Positions 40,540 through 49,271 are shown, counted from the stretch's first letter. The stretch is DNA of 64,000 nucleotides from Anaeromassilibacillus sp. An250 (GCF_002159845.1 NZ_NFJK01000005.1:1-64000), one strand, 5' to 3'. Numbers and translations are program-made. The notes: generated from the letters alone by a model not told the origin.

Positions 40540-40664
40540 TCTTCGGGGCGGGGTGCAATTCCCCACCGGCGGTAATGCGGCGTTAGCCGACAAGCCCGCG
40601 AGCGAAAGCTGATTTTGGTGAGATCCCAAAGCCGACGGTATAGTCCGGATGGAAGAAGAACCGC
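40540..40664 (+). ncRNA. FMN riboswitch (RFN element)
   Basis: All RFN landmarks are present in order: GGGGCGGGGTGCAATTCCCC, ACCGGCGGTAATG, AAGCCCGCGAGC, GGTGAGATCCC, AAGCCGACGGTATAGTCCGG and ATGGAAGAAGAA. It senses FMN and controls the downstream terminator, so ribU is expressed when flavin is scarce. Confidence 0.96.
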
Positions 40665-40681
40665 GCGTTATGCGTATTTAG

Positions 40682-40713
40682 GCCCCGTGGCGTTATTGCC
40701 GCGGGGCTTTTTT
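40682..40713 (+). terminator. terminator of the FMN riboswitch expression platform
   Basis: GCCCCGTGGC (40682-40691), six-base loop, GCCGCGGGGC (40698-40707), then TTTTTT, 18 bases after the aptamer. Confidence 0.93.
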
Positions 40714-40744
40714 CGTAGACAGCCCACAAAAAGGAGAGGTATCT

Positions 40745-41314
40745 ATGAAAACAAACACCAAAGACAATGTGATCCGCATGGCGCAAATGGGAATGCTCGC
40801 CGCAATTGCAATCGTTCTTGTAACGGTCACCCAATTCCCGATTATCCCTGCCGCACCGTTCATGAAGTACGACATGGCGGATGTGCCGATCCTATTGGGG
40901 ACGCTGTTGTTTGGAACCGTACCGGGACTGGTGATCCTGCTGGTGGTTTCCCTGATCCAGGCGTTCCTTTTAGGTGGTGATGGCTGGATTGGGCTGGTGA
41001 TGCACGTCGTCGCGTCCGGTGCGCTGGTGGTCCTGGTGGGGCAGTTCAGCGGATGGCACCACAAATTCCGCGATACGGTCGTCGGTATGGTGCTGGGGAC
41101 TTTGGCGATGACCGCGTTGATGATCCCGCTGAATCTGGTATTGACCAGCTATTTCCAGGGCGTGCCGATGCAGGCGGTCGTGGATATGATCATCCCAGTC
41201 ATTATCCCGTTTAATCTCATCAAGGCGTCGGCCAACTGTGTGATTACAGCGATTGTCTTCAAGGCATTGCAGCCGTTTGTCCGCCGTCATAAGGATCTTG
41301 TTGGCCAGTCCTAA
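40745..41314 (+). CDS. ribU: riboflavin ECF transporter S component RibU
   Basis: 189 residues, six membrane segments. N-terminal RMAQMGMLAAIAIVLVTV, then FPIIPAAPFMKYDMADVPIL, the conserved substrate-binding stretch of RibU, and GDGWIGLVMH. It binds riboflavin and works with the shared ECF ATPases and EcfT encoded elsewhere. Regulation by the FMN riboswitch confirms the substrate. AGGAGAGG precedes the ATG. Confidence 0.95.
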   Translation: MKTNTKDNVIRMAQMGMLAAIAIVLVTVTQFPIIPAAPFMKYDMADVPILLGTLLFGTVPGLVILLVVSLIQAFLLGGDGWIGLVMHVVASGALVVLVGQFSGWHHKFRDTVVGMVLGTLAMTALMIPLNLVLTSYFQGVPMQAVVDMIIPVIIPFNLIKASANCVITAIVFKALQPFVRRHKDLVGQS

Positions 41315-41349
41315 GACACATTTTGTAGGAATTTTTCTTATTTTGTCCC

Positions 41350-41378
41350 TTTACAGGGATACCAATCCGTGCTATAAT
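41350..41378 (+). promoter_or_regulatory. sigma-A promoter of the SAM-I riboswitch-metK transcript
   Basis: TTTACA (41350-41355), 17-base spacer, TATAAT (41373-41378). The -35 lies inside a small inverted repeat (TCCCT TTAC AGGGA). Confidence 0.85.
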
Positions 41379-41400
41379 ACATCTGCTAACAGAATATGTC

Positions 41401-41498
41401 CTTATCAAGAGTGACGGAGGGAACAGGCCCTGTGATGTCCGGCAACCTGCTTTTAAAAGCAAGGTGCTAATTCCTGCGGGTAAACCGAAAGATGAGGT
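41401..41498 (+). ncRNA. SAM-I riboswitch (S-box)
   Basis: CTTATCAAGAGTGACGGAGG, GAACAGGCCCTGTGATG, CCGGCAACC, AAGGTGCTAATTCC and CGAAAGATGAG appear in the S-box order. SAM binding should favour the terminator that follows and lower metK expression, a classic feedback loop. Confidence 0.96.
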
Positions 41499-41508
41499 TG
41501 CTTTATAG

Positions 41509-41536
41509 GCCGCTCGGTTTTCCGGGCGGCTTTTTT
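41509..41536 (+). terminator. terminator of the SAM-I riboswitch expression platform
   Basis: GCCGCTCGG (41509-41517), TTTT loop, CCGGGCGGC (41522-41530), then TTTTTT. The 85 bases from here to metK show no other feature. Confidence 0.94.
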
Positions 41537-41622
41537 ATGACCTGGAATCTTGAATCAGGAGGCAATCGCTTCCAAGGACATGGACAAGACTGGCAATTTT
41601 CAAACAGGAGGACAAACACAAC

Positions 41623-42807
41623 ATGGCAAAGTATTTTTTCACTTCCGAATCGGTGACCGAGGGGCATCCCGATAAACTCTGCGACCAGATTTCCGACGCG
41701 GTATTGGATGCGATTTTGGAGCAGGACCCCCATGCGCATGTCGCCTGCGAGGTGGCGGCGACAACCGGGATGCTGCACATCATGGGTGAGATTTCCACGG
41801 AATGCTACGTGGATATTGCGTCGATCGCCCGCAATGTGGCCATCGACGTCGGTTATAGCAACAACAAATATGGATTTGACGGCAATACCTGCGGCGTTAT
41901 CACATCGATCGATATGCAGTCGCCCGACATCGCCATGGGCGTCAATAAATCCTATGAGGCGCAGAACGGCGCGACCGACGCCCTCGACAGCGTCGGCGCG
42001 GGCGACCAGGGGATGATGTTTGGCTTTGCCTGCGACGAAACACCGGAGCTCATGCCCCTGGCGATCTCCCTGGCGCACAAGGTGTCCAAAAAGCTGAGCG
42101 ACGTGCGCAAGAGCCGCGAGCTGCCCTATCTGCGTCCGGACGGGAAGACGCAGATTACTGTGGAGTACGAAGACGGCGTCCCGGTGCGCGTGGATACGGT
42201 CGTGCTGTCCACGCAGCACAGCCCGGATGTCACGTTGGAACAGATTCGCGCCGACGTGGTGGAACATGTGATCAAAGCGGCGATCCCGGCCAAGTGGCTG
42301 GATGAGAACACCAAATTTTATGTCAACCCGACTGGCCGCTTTGTTGTGGGTGGCCCGGCGGGGGATACCGGCTTGACGGGGCGTAAGATCATTGTGGATT
42401 CCTATGGCGGGTATGGCCGTCACGGGGGCGGCGCCTTCTCCGGAAAGGACCCGACCAAAGTGGACCGTTCCGGGGCTTATGCGGCACGCTATGTGGCGAA
42501 GAACATTGTAGCGGCGGGCTTGGCAAAGAAATGTGAGGTGCAGCTTGCTTACGCCATCGGTGTAGCGCGGCCCATCTCGGTTGCGGTGGATACCTTCGGG
42601 ACGTCCGATTATACCAGCGAACAGCTGGAAAACGCCGTGCGCAAGGTGTTTGACCTGCGCCCGGCCGCGATCATCCAGAATTTCGACCTCTGCCGCCCGA
42701 TTTACCGCCAGATCTCCAACTATGGCCATATGGGCCGCGAAGATCTGAACCTGCCGTGGGAACAGCGGGACAGGGTAGAAGCGCTCAAGGCGGCGCTCAA
42801 CGCCTAA
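41623..42807 (+). CDS. metK: S-adenosylmethionine synthetase
   Basis: 394 residues, making SAM from methionine and ATP. Signatures: [20 protein letters not shown] in parts, [12 protein letters not shown], and the P-loop-like [17 protein letters not shown]-terminal [14 protein letters not shown] is typical. AGGAGG precedes the ATG. Controlled by the SAM-I riboswitch, and ended by a terminator that touches the next gene. Confidence 0.98.
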   Translation: MAKYFFTSESVTEGHPDKLCDQISDAVLDAILEQDPHAHVACEVAATTGMLHIMGEISTECYVDIASIARNVAIDVGYSNNKYGFDGNTCGVITSIDMQSPDIAMGVNKSYEAQNGATDALDSVGAGDQGMMFGFACDETPELMPLAISLAHKVSKKLSDVRKSRELPYLRPDGKTQITVEYEDGVPVRVDTVVLSTQHSPDVTLEQIRADVVEHVIKAAIPAKWLDENTKFYVNPTGRFVVGGPAGDTGLTGRKIIVDSYGGYGRHGGGAFSGKDPTKVDRSGAYAARYVAKNIVAAGLAKKCEVQLAYAIGVARPISVAVDTFGTSDYTSEQLENAVRKVFDLRPAAIIQNFDLCRPIYRQISNYGHMGREDLNLPWEQRDRVEALKAALNA

Positions 42808-42849
42808 TAGTACGATCTTGATGGTACGATTTTGAAAAAATATGCGCGG

Positions 42850-42889
42850 AAATCACCTTGTCACATAAACTGTGATGAGGTGATTTTTT
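42850..42889 (+). terminator. terminator after metK whose 3' arm carries the next gene's ribosome-binding site
   Basis: AAATCACCT (42850-42858) pairs with AGGTGATTT (42878-42886), with an inner TCACA/TGTGA stem. TTTTTT runs straight into the ATG at 42890. AGGTGA in the descending arm is the only ribosome-binding site for that gene, so it is masked whenever the hairpin forms. Confidence 0.85.
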
Positions 42890-43228
42890 ATGTGGGGAAT
42901 TCTATTTAAGACCATTCTGATTTTTTTAGCGATTATTGGGCTGACAGAGGTATTCCGGCTTTTGGCCTTCCATTTTTTGCGCACCCGCCATCGGGGGAAG
43001 CTCTTTTGGGTGCTCTCCTTCCAAGGGCACGACGGCGAAGCGGAGCTCGCACTGAAGAACGCCTTGGAGCATTTGCGCTGGTTGGACAGCACGCAGGAGA
43101 AGCTGGTGCTCTGCGTCGACCGAGGAATGGACGAAGAAACGCGGGAGGTCTGCCGTGTTGTCAGCCGTGAAAACCTGGATGTGCGCATTTGTACGCCGGA
43201 GGAAGTCGCGGAAATCCTGGAACAATAG
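42890..43228 (+). CDS. hypothetical membrane-anchored protein (112 residues)
   Basis: One N-terminal membrane helix (ILFKTILIFLAIIGLTEVF), a short basic stretch (RTRHRGK), then a soluble alpha/beta domain (LFWVLSFQGHDGEAELALKN ... KLVLCVDRGMDEETREVC ... LDVRICTPEEVAEIL). The strand-helix alternation looks like a small Rossmann-type or glycosyltransferase-like domain, but no family is recognised. The soluble part would face the cytoplasm or outside depending on topology; the basic residues after the helix favour inside. Expression depends on reading through, or starting inside, the metK terminator region. Confidence 0.72.
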   Translation: MWGILFKTILIFLAIIGLTEVFRLLAFHFLRTRHRGKLFWVLSFQGHDGEAELALKNALEHLRWLDSTQEKLVLCVDRGMDEETREVCRVVSRENLDVRICTPEEVAEILEQ

Positions 43229-43258
43229 TTTACAAATACATACAAAATCGTCTATACT
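43229..43258 (+). promoter_or_regulatory. sigma-A promoter of recD2
   Basis: TTTACA (43229-43234), 18-base spacer, TATACT (43253-43258), starting directly after the previous gene's stop. Confidence 0.68.
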
Positions 43259-43268
43259 AAAATCATGC

Positions 43269-43304
43269 CTTATACCGGCCGAACGGACAAACGGCCGGTA
43301 TAAG
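43269..43304. repeat. perfect 13-bp inverted repeat at the 5' end of the recD2 transcript
   Basis: CTTATACCGGCCG (43269-43281) and CGGCCGGTATAAG (43292-43304), ten-base loop. It begins about ten bases after the -10 box, so it would be the very first structure of the mRNA, or an operator over the start site. No T-run follows. Confidence 0.8.
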
Positions 43305-43390
43305 CCCTGTTGGAATTGGAATTTTGTCGGATGACGGCTGCCAAGCGATGCAATTGGAACGCAAAAACCCGACATATGGGAGGAACCAAC

Positions 43391-45607
43391 ATGTATGAAG
43401 AGACCCTTCTGGAGATGACCGGCTCGGTGGAGCGGATTGTCTTTCGGAATGAAAAAAACGGATATACGGTATTGGAGCTCAACAATGGCCAGGAGTTGGT
43501 CACCGTGGTGGGGACCATCCCCTGGGTGAGCGCTGGGGAGGAGCTCCGAGTGATCGGCAACTGGAGCAGCCATCCGAATTTTGGCACGCAGTTCAAGGTG
43601 GAGGCGTTTGAGCGCTCCAAGCCGGCCACTGCAGTGGCAATGCTGAAATACCTGTCCTCTGGAGCGATCAAGGGAATTGGAGCTGCCACCGCCGCCCGGA
43701 TTGTGGATACCTTTGGGGACAACACCCTGCACATTTTGGAAGAAGAACCGGAGCGCCTGAGCAGCATCAAGGGGATTACACGCGACAAGGCGCGGAAGAT
43801 TGGGGAGGAGTTCCAGCGCGTGCACGGCATCCGGGAGATGATGCTCAGTTTGGGGCAATACGGCATTTCCCCGGAGGAAGCGGTGCGCATCTGGAAACAG
43901 TTCGGCCCGCAGGCCGTGGAGCGGGTCCAGGAGAATCCCTATTGCCTATGTGACGACGGACTGAACATCGGGTTTAGCCGAGCGGACGACATCGCCGCCT
44001 CTTTGGAGCGCCCGCAGGACGACATCTGCCGCCTCCGCGCCGGGCTGGTGTATGTTTTGAAGCACAACATCGGGAATGGGCATACCTGTCTGCCGGTGGA
44101 AAAGCTTCTGGCTGCGACGGCCGGAATGCTGGGTGTCGATGTGGCGCTTACCCAGGAGGCGCTGGAACAGCTCAAGCAGGACGGTTCCGTCATCTCCCAG
44201 CTCTTTCACGGCAGGGAATTTATCTTTACCCCAAAGCTGCATCGCTCCGAAGTTTACGCGGCAGCGCGCATCGGGATGCTGCTGCGTTATCCGGCACAGT
44301 CGATCGTCGGGATCGACCATTACATTGCGGTGATGGAGCAGGAGCTCTCGATCCACTATGCGGAGATGCAAAAGCAGGCCATCCGCAAGGCGCTGTCCCA
44401 GGGCATGTTGATTTTGACCGGCGGCCCCGGCACCGGAAAGACCACCACGCTCAACGCAATCATCAAGATTTTGGAGCGCAAGGGGGAAAAGGTGCTTTTG
44501 GCAGCGCCGACGGGCCGCGCGGCGAAACGGATGTCCGACCTGACCGGCAAAGAGGCCAAGACCATCCACCGCTTGTTGCAGGTGGAATGGGATGAGAACG
44601 ACCAGCCCACCTTTGCTAAGAACGAAAAGAACAATCTGGACTGCGACGCACTGGTGATCGACGAGCTTTCCATGGTGGACGTCACCATTTTTGAGGCAGT
44701 GCTGCGGGCGCTTCCGCTCGGCTGCCGCTTGATCCTGGTGGGCGACAGCGACCAGCTTCCCAGTGTCGGGCCCGGCAATGTGCTGGGCGATCTGATTGCC
44801 TCGGAGATGCTTCCGGTGGTGCGTTTGAACGAGATTTTCCGGCAGTCCATGCAGAGCTTGATTGTCACAAATGCCCACCGGATCGTGGCGGGGGAGATGC
44901 CCGACCTCTCCGTGCGGACAAGCGATTTCTTCTTTTTGCCCAGCAGCAATGCCGCAGATGTGGCGGAGACCATCGTCGGCCTCTGCGCCAAGCGCCTGCC
45001 CGCCAGCTATGGATATTCCCCCATGGCGGACATTCAGGTCCTTTGTCCCGGTAGGAAGGGCGATTTGGGGACCAATGAGCTGAATAAGCGCCTACAGGCT
45101 GCTCTGAACCCACCGGACCGCAAAAAGAATGAGATTACGGTCAATGGGGTGTTGTTTCGCGAAGGCGACAAGGTGATGCAGGTCAAAAACGACTACAACC
45201 TCCCTTGGAACAAATCGGACGGCACCACCGGCGAAGGCGTGTTCAACGGGGACATGGGCGTGTTGTGCGGGGTGGACCGCCGCGCTTCTGTCCTGACGGT
45301 GCTGATGGACGACGACCGCCTCGTCCTGTACGAATTGGATGCCGCCTCCGAGTTGGAATTGGCCTATGCTATGACGGTCCATAAAAGCCAAGGAAATGAG
45401 TTCACTGCGGTGGTGATGCCCATGTTTCCCGGGCCGCCGCAGTTGTGCTATCGCAATCTCCTTTATACGGCCATCACGCGCGCAAAAACGCTGCTGGTGA
45501 TGGTGGGGATGCGGCGCACCGTGCAGGCAATGGTGGAAAACGCCCGCAAGACCCGGCGTTACTCCGGCCTTTTGTATTTTTTGACAGGTGCCGGTCAGGA
45601 GGAATAG
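43391..45607 (+). CDS. recD2: RecD-like DNA helicase RecD2
   Basis: 738 residues, 5'-3' superfamily 1B helicase. N-terminal OB-like region, helix-hairpin-helix segment (SSGAIKGIGAATAARIVDTF in parts), then helicase motifs: I GGPGTGKTTTLNA, Ia APTGRAAKRM, II VIDELSMVD, III LVGDSDQLPSVGPG, IV RLNEIFRQS, V/VI AMTVHKSQGNEF and LLYTAITRAK. No RecB or RecC is present, as expected for RecD2. ATG 43391 has GGGAGG upstream. comF follows after 13 bp. Confidence 0.97.
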   Translation: MYEETLLEMTGSVERIVFRNEKNGYTVLELNNGQELVTVVGTIPWVSAGEELRVIGNWSSHPNFGTQFKVEAFERSKPATAVAMLKYLSSGAIKGIGAATAARIVDTFGDNTLHILEEEPERLSSIKGITRDKARKIGEEFQRVHGIREMMLSLGQYGISPEEAVRIWKQFGPQAVERVQENPYCLCDDGLNIGFSRADDIAASLERPQDDICRLRAGLVYVLKHNIGNGHTCLPVEKLLAATAGMLGVDVALTQEALEQLKQDGSVISQLFHGREFIFTPKLHRSEVYAAARIGMLLRYPAQSIVGIDHYIAVMEQELSIHYAEMQKQAIRKALSQGMLILTGGPGTGKTTTLNAIIKILERKGEKVLLAAPTGRAAKRMSDLTGKEAKTIHRLLQVEWDENDQPTFAKNEKNNLDCDALVIDELSMVDVTIFEAVLRALPLGCRLILVGDSDQLPSVGPGNVLGDLIASEMLPVVRLNEIFRQSMQSLIVTNAHRIVAGEMPDLSVRTSDFFFLPSSNAADVAETIVGLCAKRLPASYGYSPMADIQVLCPGRKGDLGTNELNKRLQAALNPPDRKKNEITVNGVLFREGDKVMQVKNDYNLPWNKSDGTTGEGVFNGDMGVLCGVDRRASVLTVLMDDDRLVLYELDAASELELAYAMTVHKSQGNEFTAVVMPMFPGPPQLCYRNLLYTAITRAKTLLVMVGMRRTVQAMVENARKTRRYSGLLYFLTGAGQEE

Positions 45608-45620
45608 AAGGGAAGGAACC

Positions 45621-46310
45621 ATGGGCTTAAAGGCTGTTTTTCAAACATTGGGGGACATGCTGTTCCCTCCGCGATGCCTATTTTGCGACGAATTAATCTA
45701 TCCAGGGTGGGAGATCTGTGAAGCGTGTGAAAACGAGATCGCGGCTTCTCCCGCGATTCGCCGCATGAAACCGGGCGTAAGCGGGGAGACTGTATGGTGT
45801 TTGACGCCCTTCCGCTATGAAGGCCCGGTCAAAGAATCGCTCATGCGGTTCAAGTTCCAGGGGCACCGGGAATACGCGCCCTATTATGGCCGGAAAGTTG
45901 CCGAAGGGCTTCGGGAGCAATGGAGGGAGGAAGCTTTTACGGTTGCAACAGCGGTCCCTCTTTCGAAACGACGCCTGCGCGAGCGTGGATACAACCAGGC
46001 GGAGCTGATTGCGCGGGAGGCTGCAAAATGGCTGGGACTGCCCTATGTAGAAACGCTCCGAAAGGCGAAGGAAAACCAGGTGCAGCACGAACTCTCCGGC
46101 GAAGAACGCCTGCGAAATGTGCAGGGCGTATACCGGGCTTGCAACAGGATACGGCTGGCGGGAGAGTCCATCCTGCTCATCGATGATATCGTCACGACGG
46201 GCGCAACGCTCTGCGAATGTGCGCGTATCTTGTTGCGGGAAGGGGCGGCGCGTGTGGTCTGTGCGGCGGTGGCGGATGTTCACTGGGATGAAACACAGAA
46301 CAGCGGTTGA
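45621..46310 (+). CDS. comF: ComF-family phosphoribosyltransferase-like protein
   Basis: 229 residues. N-terminal zinc-binding four-cysteine segment (CLFCDELIYPGWEICEACEN), then a type I phosphoribosyltransferase domain with the PRPP loop ILLIDDIVTTGATLCEC and PLSKRRLRERGYNQAELIA. ComF acts late in natural DNA uptake in competent bacteria, and it is next to a helicase gene here; no other competence gene is in the window. AAGGGAAGG precedes ATG 45621. Confidence 0.93.
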   Translation: MGLKAVFQTLGDMLFPPRCLFCDELIYPGWEICEACENEIAASPAIRRMKPGVSGETVWCLTPFRYEGPVKESLMRFKFQGHREYAPYYGRKVAEGLREQWREEAFTVATAVPLSKRRLRERGYNQAELIAREAAKWLGLPYVETLRKAKENQVQHELSGEERLRNVQGVYRACNRIRLAGESILLIDDIVTTGATLCECARILLREGAARVVCAAVADVHWDETQNSG

Positions 46311-46335
46311 AAAGCTTCCGTGGATGTAATATAAT
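46307..46335 (+). promoter_or_regulatory. sigma-A promoter of mreB
   Basis: TTGAAA (46307-46312), 17-base spacer, TATAAT (46330-46335). The -35 overlaps the comF stop codon. Confidence 0.8.
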
Positions 46336-46371
46336 GAAATGTATTCTCAAATTGGGAAAATACTTTCTTTT

Positions 46372-46420
46372 GTGGCAATTTCAAAGCGTCACGCAGTGCG
46401 CCGCACTTTGAAATTGCCGC
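46372..46420. other. strong hairpin in the mreB leader
   Basis: GGCAATTTCAAAG (46374-46386) pairs perfectly with CTTTGAAATTGCC (46406-46418), extended by one G-U and one G-C pair; the loop contains GTGC/GCAC. AAAATGG follows, so it is not a terminator. It lies about 30 bases into the transcript and 31 bases before the mreB start. Confidence 0.75.
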
Positions 46421-46450
46421 AAAATGGATTTTGAATGGAAGTGATTGTGC

Positions 46451-47476
46451 ATGCTCGGAACCGATATTGCGATTGATTTGGGCACGTCCACGGTAAAAAT
46501 TTACTTGGACGGGAAGGGCGTTATTTTAAAAGAACCAGCTGTGGTAGCGTACAATGTGGAGACGGAGGAAGTCGTCGCCATCGGCAGTGAGGCGTATGCG
46601 ATGGTCGGGCGGACTTCGGACCGCATCGATGTGGTGCAGCCGCTCTGCAACGGCGTGATTTCCGATTTTGATTTGGCGCAGTATCTGATTAGCCATTATA
46701 TGAAACAGATCAGCAGCAGCAAGGTCTTTATGCCGCGTGTGGTGGTCAGCGTCCCCTGTTTGATCACCGAGGTGGAAAAGCGCGCGGTGGTAAACGCCAT
46801 CAGTTCCGCCGGCGTGCGAAAAATCTGCCTGATTGAAGAGCCGGTTGCGGCGGCTATGGGTGCCGGCGTCAAGATCGACGAGCCGCACGGGACTTTGATT
46901 GTGGACATCGGCGGCGGCACGACCGACATGGGTGTGCTGTCTTTGAGCGGCATTGCCATTTCGCGCTCAATCAAGACAGCGGGCAATGCATTTGACGAAG
47001 CGATCATCAAATATGTTCGCCGGAAATACAATCTCATCATCGGAAAACGCATGGCAGAAGAGGCCAAGATCGCCATCGGCTGCGTGTATCCACGCAAGGA
47101 GATGGTAAAGCACCGGGTCAAGGGTCGTAACGCGATGACCGGCCTGCCGCAGTGGGCGGACATTTCGTGCGACGAGATGTTGGAAGCTTTGATCGAGCCT
47201 GCGATGCAGATCATCTATACCGTACAGGAGATGCTGGAAAAGACGCCTCCGGAGCTGATGGGGGATGTGTATTCGGATGGGATCATCCTGACCGGCGGAT
47301 CGTCGCAGCTGTTTGGGTTCGACAAGTTGATTTCCAAGAAGACAAAAATGCCGGTCCGTATCGCTGAGGAGCCGGATATGTGTGTAGCGCGCGGCGCAGG
47401 GCTTGCAATCAAATACATTGAGGACATTGAGAGCAAGGCTTACGGGGTGCTCAATCCATTGAGTGCCGCTTATTAA
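46451..47476 (+). CDS. mreB-like: MreB/Mbl-family actin-like protein
   Basis: 341 residues. Actin-fold nucleotide sites: AIDLGTSTVKIYLDGKGVIL, VDIGGGTTDMGVLSLSGI, LIEEPVAAAMGAG, IILTGGSSQLFGFD. It differs from main MreB in the first motif (TSTVKIY instead of TANTLVY) and is encoded alone, not with mreCD, so it resembles Mbl/MreBH-like side copies that guide cell-wall synthesis. ATG 46451 follows GGAAGTGA. Ends at a strong terminator. Confidence 0.92.
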   Translation: MLGTDIAIDLGTSTVKIYLDGKGVILKEPAVVAYNVETEEVVAIGSEAYAMVGRTSDRIDVVQPLCNGVISDFDLAQYLISHYMKQISSSKVFMPRVVVSVPCLITEVEKRAVVNAISSAGVRKICLIEEPVAAAMGAGVKIDEPHGTLIVDIGGGTTDMGVLSLSGIAISRSIKTAGNAFDEAIIKYVRRKYNLIIGKRMAEEAKIAIGCVYPRKEMVKHRVKGRNAMTGLPQWADISCDEMLEALIEPAMQIIYTVQEMLEKTPPELMGDVYSDGIILTGGSSQLFGFDKLISKKTKMPVRIAEEPDMCVARGAGLAIKYIEDIESKAYGVLNPLSAAY

Positions 47477-47556
47477 AGGCACGTTTTGCACGGATTTTCA
47501 AAGGCATTCAGCCATTTTTCGGAGCTACTTTTGAAGGAATCCAATCAAAACAGATA

Positions 47557-47609
47557 AAAAAACAGGCGGGTGGTTTCCTTATTGGGGAACCACCCGCCTA
47601 AATTTTTTA
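47557..47609. terminator. bidirectional terminator between mreB and murC
   Basis: AGGCGGGTGGTT (47564-47575) pairs with AACCACCCGCCT (47588-47599). TTTTTT follows on the plus strand and, after GTT, TTTTATC on the minus strand. The rest of the 231-bp gap (47610-47707) shows nothing further. Confidence 0.92.
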
Positions 47610-47707
47610 ACGAACAGGAAACGATAGGATTTAAAAGAGGTTATGGGCTTTTCTCATTTTAAAATACGAAAGAGCCGTTATATTGTTTTTACAAAATCAA
47701 TACAAAC

Positions 47708-49090
47708 TCACTTGTTCTGTGCTTGATATGTTTCTACGATCATATTCGCACATTTGTATACGTCGCCGCCGCCGAGGGTCAAGATCAAGTCGCCCTCCTG
47801 CGCCTTTGCCATCACATAGTCGCGTATCTCCTCAAACGTTGGGAACCACACACAGCCCGGGATCTTTTCCGCCAGATCTTTGGCGTAGATGTTGTAGGTG
47901 TTGACCTCCCGTACGGGAAGGATCTCGGAGAGAACCGCGTGGTCCGGGATGGACAGCGCCTTGGCAAAATCGTTCAACAGCATATAGGTGCGCGAGAAGG
48001 TGTGCGGCTGAAAGACCGCCCAGACCTCACGGAAGCCCATATGCATGGCAGCGTTCAAGGTAGCGGTCAGCTCGGTGGGGTGATGGGCAAAGTCATCGGC
48101 CACGGTCACGCCGTTGAAGGTGCCGAGGATCTCAAAGCGGCGGTGCACGCCGGTAAACTGGTGGAGGCTTTCTGCGATGGTCTGTGCGTCCACCCCCATG
48201 TAGTCCGCGACGGCAACCGCAGCGAGCGCGTTGTAGATGTTGTGTTTCCCCGGAATGCGTAAGCTGACCTCGCAGAGCGGGGCGCCGTCTTTCAGGACGG
48301 TGAAGCGCTCACAAGCGCGCTTGGTGTCGGCAATATCCACCGCACGATACCGGTTTCCCTCGTCAAAGCCGAAGGTCAGAAGTTTTTCCGAAGGAATTCC
48401 TTCGACCGCCTTGCGGGTGTTGGCGTCGTCGCCGTTGATAATCAGCAGGCGGGAAGTCTGAAGGGCGAACTGGTGGAAGGAGCGGATGATATTCTCCAAC
48501 GTCTTGAAGTAGTCGAGATGGTCGGCGTCGATGTTCAAAATAACGGACAGCGCCGGTTCCAAATGCAGGAAGGTGTCCACATATTCGCAGGCCTCGCAGA
48601 CGATGGTCTCCGACCGGCCGACACGGCCGTTTCCGCCGATAAAGGGGAGTTTTCCGCCGATTACTGCGGACGGGTCGGCGCCGGCGTTGACGAGGATCTG
48701 CGTGATGAGCGCCGTAGTAGTCGTTTTGCCGTGCGTGCCGGAGACCGCCACGGAGTTTGGATACCGGCGGGTTACCATGCCGAGCATGACGGAGCGCTCG
48801 ACCGTCGGGACGCCCTTTTCGCGCGCGGCCACAAGCTCCGGGTTATCTTGCTTGACGGCAGCGGTGTAGACCACCAGCTCTGCATCGCCGATGTTTTCCG
48901 CGCGATGGCCCATTGAAACGGGGATTCCATAGGAGCGGATGCGCTGTAGGGTGTCGGATTCGCTGGTGTCGGAGCCGGTGAGCTGATAGCCCTTGTGGTG
49001 TAAAATCTCCGCGAGAGGGCACATGCCGGAACCTCCGATCCCCACAAAGTGAACTTTTTTAACCTTTGACAAAATATCGTTGCTGTCCAT
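47708..49090 (-). CDS. murC: UDP-N-acetylmuramate-L-alanine ligase
   Basis: 460 residues, adding L-alanine to UDP-MurNAc. N-terminal UDP-binding loop FVGIGGSGMCPLAEIL, ATP loop SGTHGKTTTTALI, ILNIDADHLDYFK, and the C-terminal RFEILGTFNGVTVADDFAHH in parts. Divergent from dpaA with a 278-bp gap that is A/T-rich; no clear vegetative promoter for murC was found in it. It stands alone, apart from the other mur genes. Confidence 0.97.
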   Translation of the reverse strand: MDSNDILSKVKKVHFVGIGGSGMCPLAEILHHKGYQLTGSDTSESDTLQRIRSYGIPVSMGHRAENIGDAELVVYTAAVKQDNPELVAAREKGVPTVERSVMLGMVTRRYPNSVAVSGTHGKTTTTALITQILVNAGADPSAVIGGKLPFIGGNGRVGRSETIVCEACEYVDTFLHLEPALSVILNIDADHLDYFKTLENIIRSFHQFALQTSRLLIINGDDANTRKAVEGIPSEKLLTFGFDEGNRYRAVDIADTKRACERFTVLKDGAPLCEVSLRIPGKHNIYNALAAVAVADYMGVDAQTIAESLHQFTGVHRRFEILGTFNGVTVADDFAHHPTELTATLNAAMHMGFREVWAVFQPHTFSRTYMLLNDFAKALSIPDHAVLSEILPVREVNTYNIYAKDLAEKIPGCVWFPTFEEIRDYVMAKAQEGDLILTLGGGDVYKCANMIVETYQAQNK

Positions 49091-49271
49091 TCTATATGAT
49101 CTCCTTAGCAGATGTTGAAAGAGGTAGTGCTTGATAAAAGCAGTGCGGTCTACCGTTGGCAGACTTAACTAATTTATTATATTGCAAAATCCCAAAAGAA
49201 TAAACCGTTTCTTGAAAAATTGATCGGAAAAAATTCGCCGGGGCTTTGGAAGGGATTTTATTCAGGATAAT

